Below are positions 46,387 through 55,189 of a stretch of 64,000 nt of DNA, in pieces. Numbering within the stretch: position 1 is the first letter of the stretch; each line of letters starts with the position of its first letter. A program made the position numbers and the translations under genes. A model generated the notes under the pieces. It was not told where the DNA came from and did no database searches. It saw nothing but the letters and a program-made list of their open reading frames with translations. This stretch comes from Extensimonas perlucida (lineage in GTDB: Bacteria > Pseudomonadota > Gammaproteobacteria > Burkholderiales > Burkholderiaceae_C): the NCBI RefSeq assembly GCF_007655255.1, contig NZ_VMYE01000004.1, positions 1 to 64,000 on the forward strand, read 5' to 3'.

Positions 46387-46911
46387 TTACGCCAGCCTGT
46401 GCAGGCTGCGCTGGAAGCGGCGCGCGTTCTCGATGTAGTGCCGCGCACTCTGGCGCAGCCCTTCGATTTGCTCGGGCGTGAGCTGGCGCACCACCTTGGC
46501 GGGGCTGCCGAGGATCATCGAGCCATCGGGGAATTCCTTGCCCTCGGTCACGAGCGCGCCCGCGCCCACGAGGCAGTTCTTGCCGATTTTTGCCCCGTTG
46601 AGCACCACGGCGCCTATGCCTATGAGCGACTCGTCGCCTATGGTGCAGCCGTGCAGCATGACCATGTGGCCCACGGTCACGCGCTCGCCCACGACCAACG
46701 GCTGGCCGGTGTCGGCATGCAGCACGCTCGCGTCCTGGATGTTGCTGCCCGCACCTACGGTGATGCTGTCGGCGTCGCCGCGCAGCACCGCGCCGCACCA
46801 CACGCTCGCCTGCGCGCCCAGCGTCACGCGGCCGATCACCTGCGCGCTGTCGGCCACCCAGGCCGAATCGGCGAGCTGCGGCACCATGCCGTCGAGTTCA
46901 TACACTGCCAT
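46387..46911 (-). CDS. Gamma-class carbonic anhydrase-like protein (YrdA/PaaY type)
   Basis: 174-residue left-handed beta-helix protein. The hexapeptide-repeat core includes [22 protein letters not shown], and the three zinc His residues lie in VLHADTG, GHMVML and LHGCTIG. It would hydrate CO2 or act as a PaaY-type thioesterase-like protein. The start at 46911 (MAVYELDG) has GGGAG at an ideal 8-bp spacing; an ATG six bases upstream has poor spacing. It lies 56 bp upstream of hslO. Confidence 0.87.
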   Translation of the reverse strand: MAVYELDGMVPQLADSAWVADSAQVIGRVTLGAQASVWCGAVLRGDADSITVGAGSNIQDASVLHADTGQPLVVGERVTVGHMVMLHGCTIGDESLIGIGAVVLNGAKIGKNCLVGAGALVTEGKEFPDGSMILGSPAKVVRQLTPEQIEGLRQSARHYIENARRFQRSLHRLA

Positions 46912-47127
46912 GTTCATGTCTCCCAATCATCAACGATCCCCGCCGTAGTACGGCTCCAAGGTGCGGCTAATTGTAGGGAGCCAGGGTGGGCCTGCGCGAG
47001 ATGGGCATTACCACTGTGGGCTCGCACTTTCAGCCATACATTCGGCCACGACACCAGCGCACCCTAAAATGAATAGCTGACAGTGCCCATTCGACCAGTG
47101 CTGCCGGCTTTTTTCCTTTGTTTTGCC

Positions 47128-48078
47128 ATGAACCAGCTCGAAGCCCTCAAACAGTTCACCACCGTGGTTGCCGACACCGGCGACTTCCAGCAGCTGGCGC
47201 AATACCAGCCGCAGGACGCCACGACCAACCCCTCGCTGATCCTCAAGGCGGTGCAAAAACCCGAATACGCGCCGCTCTTGCAGGCCACGGTGGCGCGCTG
47301 GCGCGGGCAGCCCATGGACGCGCTGATCGACCGCCTGCTCGTGCGTTTTGGCTGCGAGATTCTGGCCATCATCCCGGGGCGCGTTTCCACCGAGGTCGAT
47401 GCGCGCCTGAGCTTCGACACCAGCGCCACGGTGGCGCGCGCCGAGCGCCTCGTCGATCTCTACCAGGCCGAGGGCATACACATCGACCGCGTGCTCATCA
47501 AGATCGCCTCGACCTGGGAGGGCATACGCGCGGCCGAGCAACTCGAGCGCCGCGGCATCCACACCAACCTCACGCTGCTGTTCTCGTTCTGCCAGGCCGT
47601 GGCCTGCGCGCAGGCCAAAGTGCAGCTGATCTCGCCCTTCGTCGGGCGCATCTACGACTGGTACAAAAAGCAGGCCGGCGCGCAGTGGGACGAAGCCGCG
47701 ATGGCCGGCGCGAACGATCCCGGCGTGCGCTCGGTGCGCCAGATTTACCACTACTACAAGCACTTCGGCATCGCCACCGAGGTGATGGGTGCGAGCTTTC
47801 GCAACGTGGGGCAGATCATTGCGCTCGCGGGCTGCGATTTGCTCACGATTGCGCCTGAGCTGCTCGCGCAGCTCGCCGCGAGCGAGGCGCCGCTGCAGCG
47901 CGCGCTAGACCCAGAAGCCGCACGCGCCATGGACATCGCGCCCGTGCAGTACGACGAGCCGGGCTTTCGCTTTGCGCTCAACGAAGACGCGATGGCCACG
48001 GAAAAACTCGCCGAGGGCATCCGCAACTTCTGCGCCGACACGCGCAAGCTCGAACAGCTGGTGCTGGCGGCGCAATAA
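47128..48078 (+). CDS. tal: Transaldolase
   Basis: 316-residue TalB-type transaldolase of the pentose phosphate pathway, transferring a dihydroxyacetone unit. The Schiff-base Lys is K125 in [25 protein letters not shown] near residue 31, [10 protein letters not shown] and [17 protein letters not shown] are diagnostic. The start at 47128 follows a TTTGCC context without a strong ribosome binding site. It lies alone in a divergent arrangement with the carbonic anhydrase gene. Confidence 0.95.
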   Translation: MNQLEALKQFTTVVADTGDFQQLAQYQPQDATTNPSLILKAVQKPEYAPLLQATVARWRGQPMDALIDRLLVRFGCEILAIIPGRVSTEVDARLSFDTSATVARAERLVDLYQAEGIHIDRVLIKIASTWEGIRAAEQLERRGIHTNLTLLFSFCQAVACAQAKVQLISPFVGRIYDWYKKQAGAQWDEAAMAGANDPGVRSVRQIYHYYKHFGIATEVMGASFRNVGQIIALAGCDLLTIAPELLAQLAASEAPLQRALDPEAARAMDIAPVQYDEPGFRFALNEDAMATEKLAEGIRNFCADTRKLEQLVLAAQ

Positions 48079-48082
48079 GCTA

Positions 48083-48130
48083 CTCAAAAAATAGCTGCTA
48101 GCGCTTGATATATAAGCGCTAGAGGCCCAA
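48083..48130 (+). repeat. Short AGCTGC/GCGCTTG hairpin repeat, copy 7 (clearest)
   Basis: ATAGCTGCTAGCGCTTGATA continuing TATAAGCGCTAGAGGCCC. The core CTAGCGCTT (48098-48106) pairs perfectly with AAGCGCTAG (48114-48122) across a 7-base loop. It is between the convergent tal and Sua5-like genes. Confidence 0.85.
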
Positions 48131-48151
48131 AAGACTATAAAAACAAGGCAC

Positions 48152-48787
48152 TCAAAGCCCCAGCGCCGCGAGGCTGCCGCGGCCCTCGCGCAGCACCACG
48201 GGCTCGCCGCCCGTGGCCATGGGCACGAGGTCTAGCACCGTGGTGGGCTCAGCGGGGCAAGGGCCGGCATCGACCACGGCATCGATCGCATGCTCGTAGC
48301 GCGCGCGGATTTCCTGCGCGTCGTTGAGCGGTGCGCTCTCGCCCGGCGGGATCAGGGTGGTGGCAAGCAGCGGCGCGCCGTGCAGCTCGAGCAGCATCTG
48401 CAACCCTTTGCGCGCAGGCACACGCAGGCCTATGGTCTTGCGCTGCGGGTGGCTCACGCGGCGCGGCACTTCCTTGGACGCTTCGAGGATGAAGGTGTAG
48501 GGCCCGGGCGTGCCGAGCTTGAGCAGGCGGTATTGCCGGTTGTCGACGCGCGCGTAGTTTGCAAGCTGCGACAAGTCGGAGCACAGCAACGTGAGCAGGT
48601 GCTTGTCATCGACCTGGCGCACGCGGCGCAGGCGCTCCACGGCCTGCTTGTCGTCGAGCTGGCACACCAGCGCGTAGCTCGAATCGGTGGGCACGGCCAG
48701 CACGCCACCTTGCTGCAACAGTGCCGCAGCCTGGCGCAGCAGACGCGGCTGCGGGTTGTCGGGGTGGACTTCAAAGAACTGGGCCAT
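48152..48787 (-). CDS. Sua5/YciO/YrdC-family L-threonylcarbamoyladenylate synthase-like protein
   Basis: 211-residue single-domain protein of the YrdC/YciO branch. FFEVHPDNPQPRLLRQAAALL, VLAVPTDSSYALVCQL, and the RRVRQVDDKHLLTLLC segment match; SQLANYARVDN and GPYTFILEASKEVPR follow. YrdC/TsaC binds threonine, bicarbonate and ATP for tRNA t6A; this sequence is closer to the YciO-like branch, whose role is less certain. The start follows GAGGAAC. The gene is 14 bp downstream of the PHP phosphatase gene and shares its strand. Confidence 0.82.
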   Translation of the reverse strand: MAQFFEVHPDNPQPRLLRQAAALLQQGGVLAVPTDSSYALVCQLDDKQAVERLRRVRQVDDKHLLTLLCSDLSQLANYARVDNRQYRLLKLGTPGPYTFILEASKEVPRRVSHPQRKTIGLRVPARKGLQMLLELHGAPLLATTLIPPGESAPLNDAQEIRARYEHAIDAVVDAGPCPAEPTTVLDLVPMATGGEPVVLREGRGSLAALGL

Positions 48788-48801
48788 GCTCGTTCCTCGC
48801 T

Positions 48802-49668
48802 TCAGGCAGGATGCTGGATGCGCGCTTCGAGCAGTTCCCACACCGAAGCGAGCCCCGCTGGCAAGTGCGGCAGGCAGCCGAGGTCGTACGAGGATTCCTC
48901 GGGGCTGTGAAAGTCGCTGCCGCGCGACGCCGCCAGGTCGAACTCTTGCGCCATGCGCGCATACCTTGCGTATTCGGCCGACGTGTGGCTGCCGGTGACC
49001 ACTTCCACGGCCTGCCCGCCGTGCGCGCGGAATTCGGAAAACAGCGCATATTCCTCGTTTGCGGTGAGGCGGTAGCGCGCGGGGTGCGCGATCACGGCCA
49101 CGCCGCCCGCGCCGACGATCCAGCGCACCGCATCGCCAAGCGCGGCCCAGCGGTGCGGCACGTAGCCGGGCTTGCCTTCGGTCAGGTATTTGCGAAACAC
49201 CTCGGGCGTGTCGCGGCACACGCCGGCTTCGACGAGAAAGCGCGCAAAGTGCGTGCGCGAGATCAAGTCCGGGTTGCCCACGTAGCGCAGCGCGCCTTCG
49301 AATGCGCCTGCGATGCCGTGCGCGGCAAGCTGCTCGGCCATTTCGCGTGCGCGCTGCTCGCGCCCGCCGCGCGTGGTGGCCAGGCCCTGCACCAGCGCCG
49401 CGTCGTCGGGGTCGAACCCCAGGCCGACGATGTGCACGGTCTCGCCCGCAAAGCTCACGGAAATTTCGGTGCCGCAAAGATAGGCCATGCCCTGCGCGCG
49501 CGCTGCGGCGGCGGCGCGGTGCTGGCCGCCGACCTCGTCGTGGTCGGTCAAGGCCCACAGATCGACGCCGTTGGCGCGCGCGCGCGCCGCCAGTTCTTCG
49601 GGCGTCAGGGTGCCGTCGGAGACGACGGAGTGCGAATGCAGATCGGGGTTTTGGTAAGGCAATGTCAC
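48802..49668 (-). CDS. PHP-domain phosphatase (TrpH / RNase AM-type)
   Basis: 288-residue PHP metallophosphatase. The metal ligands appear as DLHSHSVVSDG (about 9-19), TDHDEVGG (about 41-48), the TEISV segment, a VIAHPARY His and the C-terminal SRGSDFHSPEE. It is the YciV/TrpH family that acts on 3',5'-nucleoside bisphosphates and 5' RNA ends. It is co-directional with the Sua5-like gene (14 bp apart), an arrangement common in related genomes. The start at 49668 is the family N-terminus. Confidence 0.88.
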   Translation of the reverse strand: MTLPYQNPDLHSHSVVSDGTLTPEELAARARANGVDLWALTDHDEVGGQHRAAAAARAQGMAYLCGTEISVSFAGETVHIVGLGFDPDDAALVQGLATTRGGREQRAREMAEQLAAHGIAGAFEGALRYVGNPDLISRTHFARFLVEAGVCRDTPEVFRKYLTEGKPGYVPHRWAALGDAVRWIVGAGGVAVIAHPARYRLTANEEYALFSEFRAHGGQAVEVVTGSHTSAEYARYARMAQEFDLAASRGSDFHSPEESSYDLGCLPHLPAGLASVWELLEARIQHPA

Positions 49669-49730
49669 ACAGGCATCTTACGCGAGCGCACGCAGCAGGG
49701 CGGCAGTGGGGTTAACCGGTGAGGCAGCGC

Positions 49731-49785
49731 TTTGATAAAGATAGCTGCTTGCGCTTGCTGTACCTTGTCAAAAGGCCAAAATCAC
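49731..49785 (+). repeat. Short AGCTGC/GCGCTTG hairpin repeat, copy 8
   Basis: TTGATAAAGATAGCTGCTTG, then CGCTTGCTGTACCTTGTCAAAAGGCC, between the PHP gene (start) and the TauD-like gene (end), both on the minus strand. Confidence 0.75.
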
Positions 49786-49834
49786 TCCAAAACACATGGC
49801 GCCGCCCGCCTCCCAGGCGGCGACGCCCAGCCTC

Positions 49835-50677
49835 TCAGCGCTGCGGCTTGTCGCCCGCCAGGGTGATGCGGTGCAGCACGCGGCGAAAGCCGTGGTAGTC
49901 GTTGACCGGGAAGTGGTGCGTGCAGCGGTTGTCCCACAGCGCGAGCGAGCCCACGCGCCAGCGGAAACGGCAGGTGAATTCCTCCTTCTTCTGGTGCGCA
50001 AACAGCCATTGCAGCAGCGGCGCGCTTTCTTCTTCGGTCATGCCGGCAAAGCGCGCCGTGTGCGCGTAGTTCACATACAAAGCCTTGCGCCCGGTTTCGG
50101 GGTGCGTGCGCACCACGGGGTGTGTGGCCTCGTACTGGCTCGCGGCGTCGCTGCGCCCGACTTCAGCCAGGCGGTCTTCGCGCGTGCGCGTGACGTCGGC
50201 CTTGGCCGAGGTGTTCACGGCGTCCAGCCCGTCGAGCAGCTTTTTCATGCCCTCGGACAAGGTTTCGTAAGCCAGGTACTGGTTTGCAAACAGGGTGTCG
50301 CCGCCATAGGGCGGCACCTCGCGCGCGAGCAGCAGCGTGGCCATGGGCGGGCGCTCGAGGTAGGCCGTGTCGCTGTGCCACACGCCGCCGAAGTTGACCT
50401 TTTCGTGCTCGAGCTTCTTGATCTCGATGATCACGGGGTAGTCCGCAAGCCCTTTGACGAAAGGGTATTCGACCGGCGTGCCCCAGCCCTCGGCAAAAGC
50501 GAGGAACTGCGCGCTCGACAGCGGCTGGTCGCGGAAAAAGAGCACGCCATGCTCGAGCCACAGCGCGCGCAGCGCGGCGCGCTCGGCGGCATCGAGCGGG
50601 CGCGACAGATCGACGCCCAAAATCTCGGCGCCGATGGCGCCGGCGAGGCGCTCCACCTTCCAATCGGCAGTGCTCAT
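49835..50677 (-). CDS. TauD/TfdA-family Fe(II)/2-oxoglutarate dioxygenase
   Basis: 280-residue dioxygenase. Iron ligands are His101 and Asp103 in WHSDTAY, and the distal His is in CTHHFPVNDY. The 2-oxoglutarate Arg is in FRRVLHRITLAGD. It hydroxylates an organic acid or amine, often releasing sulfite, an alcohol or an aldehyde from a substituted substrate. The start at 50677 follows AAGGAGA. It is 19 bp downstream of the CoA transferase gene in the same strand and likely in the same operon. The substrate is unknown. Confidence 0.86.
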   Translation of the reverse strand: MSTADWKVERLAGAIGAEILGVDLSRPLDAAERAALRALWLEHGVLFFRDQPLSSAQFLAFAEGWGTPVEYPFVKGLADYPVIIEIKKLEHEKVNFGGVWHSDTAYLERPPMATLLLAREVPPYGGDTLFANQYLAYETLSEGMKKLLDGLDAVNTSAKADVTRTREDRLAEVGRSDAASQYEATHPVVRTHPETGRKALYVNYAHTARFAGMTEEESAPLLQWLFAHQKKEEFTCRFRWRVGSLALWDNRCTHHFPVNDYHGFRRVLHRITLAGDKPQR

Positions 50678-50696
50678 GGTTTGCTCTCCTTCTTTC

Positions 50697-51962
50697 CTAT
50701 TTAAATTCATTGTCGAGCTGGCGCGGATCAAAGCCGCATTCGCGCAGCACCTCTTCGGTGTGCTGGCCCAGGCGCGGCGCCGGCGCGAGCGCGCCGACCT
50801 CGTAACCGACCCAACGCGCCGCCGTCCCGAAGGTGCGCATGGGCCCTTCGCTCGGGTGCTCGACCTGCTGGAAAAAGCCCACCGCCGCAAGCTGCGGGTC
50901 GTCGAACAGATCTTCTATGGTGTTGACCGGCCCCGCAGGCAGATCGATGCGCGCAAAAAACTCGAGCCAATGCTCGGTGCTTTGCGTGCGCAGCGTCTGC
51001 GCGAGAAAGCCATAGACCTCGTCGATATGGCGCGTGCGGTTCGCCAGGCTCGCAAAGCGCGCGTCGGTCAGCAAATCCTCTCGGCCGATACCCCGCAGAA
51101 AGCGCTGCCACTGGCCGTCGTTATAGACCATCGCACACAGATACCCGTCGCTGGTTTCGTAGGGCCGGCGGCTCGGCGAGAGCAAACGGCTGTAGCCGGC
51201 CTCGCCCGTGGGTGGCACAAAGGTGCGGCCGTAGATGTGGTCGGACAGCACCACGCCCACCATGGTTTCGAACATGGGGATGTCGATGCGGCAGCCGCGC
51301 CCTGTGCGCTCGCGCGCAAAGAGCGCCATGGCCACGCTGTGCGCGGCGTGCAGGCCGGTCATGCGGTCGGCGATGTTGAGCGGCGCATAGCGCGGCACCT
51401 CGGCGCCCGCGCGCTTTTGCAATGCCGCCACGCCCACGGCGCCCTGGATCAGGTCATCGTAGGCCGGCCGCCCCGCGTAAGGGCCCTCTTCGCCATAGCC
51501 ATAGACGCCGCACCAGATGATGCGCGGGTTGATCGCGGCCACGCTGTCGTAGTCGAACCCCAGCCGCGCCACCGAGGCCGGGCGCAGGTTGTGCACGAAC
51601 ACGTCGGCGCTCTCGAGCAGCCGGCGCATCGCGGCCTTGCCGGCGGGCGTCTTCAAGTCCAGCACCACACTGCGCTTGTTGCGGTTCAGGTGCAAAAACA
51701 TGGGCCCCATGCCCGCATGGCGCGCCGGCCCGATCGCGCGCGTGGAGTCGCCCTCGGGCGATTCGATCTTCACCACGTCGGCGCCGTGGTCGCCCAAAAT
51801 CTGCGTCGCATAAGGCCCCATGAGCACCGCGCTCAGGTCGATCACGCGCACGCCCGCGAGCGGGCCAGAGTCGCCTCGGGCTTTTGCCGCAGCGGCTGTG
51901 GATGCTTCTTTTGTGTGAGCTTCTGACGCGCTTTCAGACCGCGTTTGCGCCGTTTCCGCCAT
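50697..51962 (-). CDS. Family III CoA transferase (CaiB/BaiF, Frc-like)
   Basis: 421-residue CoA transferase. After a roughly 30-residue Ser/Ala-rich leader, LAGVRVIDLSAVLMGPYATQ and LGDHGADVVKIESPEGD match the family, then NRNKRSVVLDLK, and the Asp nucleophile lies in NIADRMTG near residue 198. It would move CoA between organic acids. The start at 51962 follows CAGGAGACTG. It is divergent from the enoyl-CoA hydratase gene, with an AAC-N4-GTT dyad between them, and is the upstream gene of the TauD-like dioxygenase. Confidence 0.88.
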   Translation of the reverse strand: MAETAQTRSESASEAHTKEASTAAAAKARGDSGPLAGVRVIDLSAVLMGPYATQILGDHGADVVKIESPEGDSTRAIGPARHAGMGPMFLHLNRNKRSVVLDLKTPAGKAAMRRLLESADVFVHNLRPASVARLGFDYDSVAAINPRIIWCGVYGYGEEGPYAGRPAYDDLIQGAVGVAALQKRAGAEVPRYAPLNIADRMTGLHAAHSVAMALFARERTGRGCRIDIPMFETMVGVVLSDHIYGRTFVPPTGEAGYSRLLSPSRRPYETSDGYLCAMVYNDGQWQRFLRGIGREDLLTDARFASLANRTRHIDEVYGFLAQTLRTQSTEHWLEFFARIDLPAGPVNTIEDLFDDPQLAAVGFFQQVEHPSEGPMRTFGTAARWVGYEVGALAPAPRLGQHTEEVLRECGFDPRQLDNEFK

Positions 51963-52053
51963 TGTTTTCAGTCTCCTGGTTGCACACTTGCTTGCGTACT
52001 GGCAGAGCCAAGGTTTTTGCCCTGCCTCTATACTTCCAAAGTGGGTCAGAATA

Positions 52054-52067
52054 CCAAACAATCGTTT
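52054..52067. promoter_or_regulatory. CAAAC-N4-GTTTG dyad, candidate TetR-type operator
   Basis: CAAAC-AATC-GTTTG in the divergent CoA transferase / enoyl-CoA hydratase promoter, about 90 bp upstream of the latter and 50 bp upstream of the former. ACAATCGTTTGA resembles ACAAACGTTCGG at the pair A / SDR promoter. Confidence 0.5.
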
Positions 52068-52116
52068 GATAGTCTGCTTTTTTCTTCCCAACCACCGCCC
52101 CACGGAGACGTTTCCC

Positions 52117-52881
52117 ATGAGCAGCAACGAGCTTCTGTACGAAGTCAAAGACGGCATCGCCTTCATCACCATCAACCGGCCCGAGCGCCGCAACGCCCTG
52201 AGCAACGCGGTACGCCAAGGCTTTTTCGACATCTGGCGCCGCTTCGAGGCCGACGAAACGGCGCAGATCGCCATTCTTTCAGGCGCTGGCGAAAACTTCT
52301 GCGCCGGCATGGACCTGGTCGAGGCCGCCGACACGCAGCTGCGCATCCCGCCACCGGGCTTCATGCCGGTGCTCGGCGACAACATCGAAGTCACCAAACC
52401 CGTGATCGCCGCCGTGCACGGCTACGCCTACGCGGGCGGCTGGCTGCTCGCGCAGATGTGCGACCTGTGCGTGGCCGACGAGACCGCCAAGTTCGCCATC
52501 ACCGAAGCCAAGGTCGGCCGCGGCATGCCCTGGGCGTCTCCCGTGATCCACATGCTGCCGCAGCGCATCCTCATGGAAGTCGCGATGACGGGCGACCCTT
52601 TGAGCGCGCAGCGCGCCTACGAGCTCGGCTACATCAACCGCCTGATGCCCAAGGGCCAGGCCGTGCAGGGCGCGGTCGAGCTCGCGCAAAAGCTCATGGC
52701 GAACGCGCCGCTCACGGTGCGCGCGGCCAAGGAGATGGTGCGCCTTTCGACCGAAATGGGCCGCACCGCGGCGCTGCGCGCCTCGAACCACGCCTTTGCC
52801 ACGGTGTACCTGAGCGAAGACGCGCTCGAAGGCCCGCGCTCCTTCCGCGAAAAACGCAAACCCGTCTGGAAAGGACGCTGA
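52117..52881 (+). CDS. Enoyl-CoA hydratase/isomerase family protein
   Basis: 254-residue crotonase-fold protein. The first oxyanion segment is GAGENFCAGMDL and the second is HGYAYAGGWLLAQMCDLCVA, with FAITEAKVGRGMPWASP carrying the Glu. The residue replacing the typical second Glu is not clear, so hydratase versus isomerase cannot be decided. The start at 52117 follows CGGAGACG. One base separates its stop from the MmgE/PrpD start, and it is first in that pair. It would hydrate the enoyl-CoA made by an acyl-CoA dehydrogenase. Confidence 0.86.
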   Translation: MSSNELLYEVKDGIAFITINRPERRNALSNAVRQGFFDIWRRFEADETAQIAILSGAGENFCAGMDLVEAADTQLRIPPPGFMPVLGDNIEVTKPVIAAVHGYAYAGGWLLAQMCDLCVADETAKFAITEAKVGRGMPWASPVIHMLPQRILMEVAMTGDPLSAQRAYELGYINRLMPKGQAVQGAVELAQKLMANAPLTVRAAKEMVRLSTEMGRTAALRASNHAFATVYLSEDALEGPRSFREKRKPVWKGR

Positions 52882-52882
52882 C

Positions 52883-54301
52883 ATGAGCACGCCCGCCGCC
52901 ATTGCCCCTGACGTTGCTACAGCGCCTGCGGCCACGGCGCCCGGGCTCACACGCGCACTCGCCGCGCGCAGCGCGGCGCTGCGCTACACCGATCTGCCAC
53001 CCGCCGTGCGCCTGCTCGCACGGCAATGCCTGCTCGACTGGATAGGCGTGGCGCTCGCGGGCGCCTGCGAGCCGCTCGTGCACATGCTCGCCGAAGAAGC
53101 GCGCGAGCAAGGCGGCCACGCCCAGGCCACGGTGATAGGCCACGCGCTCGCCACTGCGAGCCGGCAGGCCGCGCTGATCAACGGCGCGGCCTCGCACGCA
53201 CTCGACTACGACGACGTCAACATGGCCTGCACGGGCCACCCTTCGGTCGCGTTGATCCCGGCACTGCTCGCATTGGCCGAGACGCGCGGCGCGAGCGGGC
53301 GTGACTTTCTGACCTCCTTTGTCGCCGGTTACGAAACCATGTGCCGCATAGGGCGCACGAGCGGCGACGCGCAATACGCGCGCGGCTTCCACACCACGGC
53401 CACGCTGGGCACGCTGGGCTCCGCCGCAGCCTGCGCACACCTGCTGCGCCTGGACGCCGAAGACACGGCCACGGCCCTGGGCATCGCAAGCACCATGGCC
53501 GCGGGCCTCAAGTCCATGTTCGGCACCATGTGCAAGCCCTTGCACGCAGGCCGCGCGAGCGCCGAGGGCTTGCATGCGGCCTTGCTCGCCGCGCGCGGCT
53601 TCACGAGCCGCCCCGACGCGCTCGAATGCCCGCAGGGCCTGATCGCCACGCACGGCGGCACGCCCAGCCTGGAGATTGCACTGGCCGAGCCCTCGGGCGG
53701 CTGGCACCTGCACAACAACCTGTTCAAGTTCCATGCGGCCTGCTACGGCACGCACGCCGCGATCGAGGCCGCGCGCCAGCTGCGCGCCCAGCACCAGCTC
53801 ACCCCTGCGGACGTCGCGCGCGTGCAGGTGCGCGTGGGTGCGAGCAGCGAGGGCGTGTGCAACATCCCCGAGCCGCGCACGGGCCTGGAAGCCAAGTTCA
53901 GCCTGCGCCACACCGTCGCCATGGCGCTGGCCGGCGTGGACACGGCCGGCCTCGACGCCTACGCCGACGAATCCGTGGGCCAGCCCGAGCTCGCCGCGCT
54001 GCGCCAGCGCATCACGGTGGAGCTCGTCCCCGAATGTCCGGGCCTCACGCTCAGCGAAGTGATCGTGTACACGGCGAGCGGCGCCACGCTGCGCCAGCAG
54101 CACGACAGCGGCCGACCCGCAAGCGACCTGCAGGCGCAGCAGCAGCGCCTCGAGGAAAAATTTCACCGCCTCGTCGATCCGGTGCTCGGCGCGGCGCAAA
54201 GCACGCGCCTGATTGCGCTGGTGGCGCAGCTCGAGGATCTGACCGACCTCTCGCCGCTCGCAGGCATGCTGGCCACGCCCGCCTCGTGCTGCGCGGACTG
54301 A
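52883..54301 (+). CDS. MmgE/PrpD family protein
   Basis: 472-residue protein of the MmgE/PrpD fold, which includes 2-methylcitrate dehydratase and cis-aconitate decarboxylase. Family segments include LLDWIGVALAGA, GAASHALDYDDVNMACTGHPSVALIPALLA, and GFHTTATLGTLGSAAACAHLL, with KPLHAGRASAEGLHAALLA later. The DYDDVN and GHPS residues correspond to the dehydratase active site. Here the neighbourhood (enoyl-CoA hydratase upstream by 1 bp) suggests hydration or dehydration of a dicarboxylic or tricarboxylic intermediate. The precise substrate is open. Confidence 0.83.
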   Translation: MSTPAAIAPDVATAPAATAPGLTRALAARSAALRYTDLPPAVRLLARQCLLDWIGVALAGACEPLVHMLAEEAREQGGHAQATVIGHALATASRQAALINGAASHALDYDDVNMACTGHPSVALIPALLALAETRGASGRDFLTSFVAGYETMCRIGRTSGDAQYARGFHTTATLGTLGSAAACAHLLRLDAEDTATALGIASTMAAGLKSMFGTMCKPLHAGRASAEGLHAALLAARGFTSRPDALECPQGLIATHGGTPSLEIALAEPSGGWHLHNNLFKFHAACYGTHAAIEAARQLRAQHQLTPADVARVQVRVGASSEGVCNIPEPRTGLEAKFSLRHTVAMALAGVDTAGLDAYADESVGQPELAALRQRITVELVPECPGLTLSEVIVYTASGATLRQQHDSGRPASDLQAQQQRLEEKFHRLVDPVLGAAQSTRLIALVAQLEDLTDLSPLAGMLATPASCCAD

Positions 54302-54371
54302 ACTGAACCTCGCCAATCCCCTGCATGCAGTACCGCCGCTTGGCGCACCGCAGCGCGCCAAGCAATAGCGT

Positions 54372-55151
54372 TCACGTCTGTTCGATGCTTGCGATCAGAC
54401 GCTGCAACTGCGCAATGGTCTCGCCGCGCGCGCGCTGCTGCGGGTGGTGCCCCTGCCCGGCCAGCGCGAGCACTTCGAGCCCCATGTTTCCATGCGTGAA
54501 CAAGGCCAGGGCGCTCGGGCGCCAACCGTATTCGTCCTGGTTGCCGAACAGCGCGGATACCGGGCAGCGCACCGCGGCGATTTCGGCGCTCATGTTCCAT
54601 TCAAGGGCCTTTTGGCTCGCCCAGGCGTTGAACCAGCCCCAAAACATCGCGTCCGTGCCCGCGCCGTGGTAGCGCTCGAGCTTTTCGCGCAGGCCCTCTT
54701 GCTCGTAGGCGCGCCGCGCGTTTGCCATGGCATCGACCATGAACTGATCTATGGCGATGGTGGGCGAGCAGCCCATGGCGCCGCAGACCACGTCTGGATG
54801 CGCCGCCGCGGCCAGCACCGACATCGCGCCGCCGTCGCTGTGGCCGAACATCAACGCCTTGCGGATACCGAAGTGGCGCAGCACCTCACCGAGCACCGGC
54901 CCGGCCTCCTCGCGCCGGTAGCTGGGCTCGCGCCCGCCCACCAGCGGCTCGGAGCGGCCATAGCCGTAGCGGTCGTAAGCGAGCACCGGCCAACCCGTGG
55001 CCTCGGCGATCACTTGCGGCAGGTCTTTCCAGGTGGCGATGCAGTCGAGCCCGCCATGCATCATCACGATGGTGGGCCGCTCACCACCGACCTCGCCCCA
55101 GGTGCTTGCCGCGAGGCGGTGGCCGCCCGCCATGAATTCATGGTCTTTCAT
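54372..55151 (-). CDS. Alpha/beta hydrolase
   Basis: 259-residue alpha/beta-hydrolase. The oxyanion-hole loop is MHGGLDCIATWKDL, the nucleophile elbow is MFGHSDGGAMS, the acid lies in the FGNQDEYG segment and the catalytic His is in LAGQGHHPQ. It may cleave a ring-opened or C-C bonded intermediate or a thioester, but no substrate-specific residues are recognised. The start at 55151 follows GCAAGGAGACG. It is downstream of the acyl-CoA dehydrogenase (38 bp) on the same strand. Confidence 0.83.
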   Translation of the reverse strand: MKDHEFMAGGHRLAASTWGEVGGERPTIVMMHGGLDCIATWKDLPQVIAEATGWPVLAYDRYGYGRSEPLVGGREPSYRREEAGPVLGEVLRHFGIRKALMFGHSDGGAMSVLAAAAHPDVVCGAMGCSPTIAIDQFMVDAMANARRAYEQEGLREKLERYHGAGTDAMFWGWFNAWASQKALEWNMSAEIAAVRCPVSALFGNQDEYGWRPSALALFTHGNMGLEVLALAGQGHHPQQRARGETIAQLQRLIASIEQT

Positions 55152-55189
55152 TTTCGTCTCCTTGCGGCCTGCGGGCCGCATGCCTGTAT

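Noticed and set aside
46331-46801. Extension of the hslO frame upstream of the GTG start
   Set aside because: It overlaps the carbonic anhydrase coding sequence and is Arg-rich with no Hsp33 similarity; the family N-terminus begins at the GTG.
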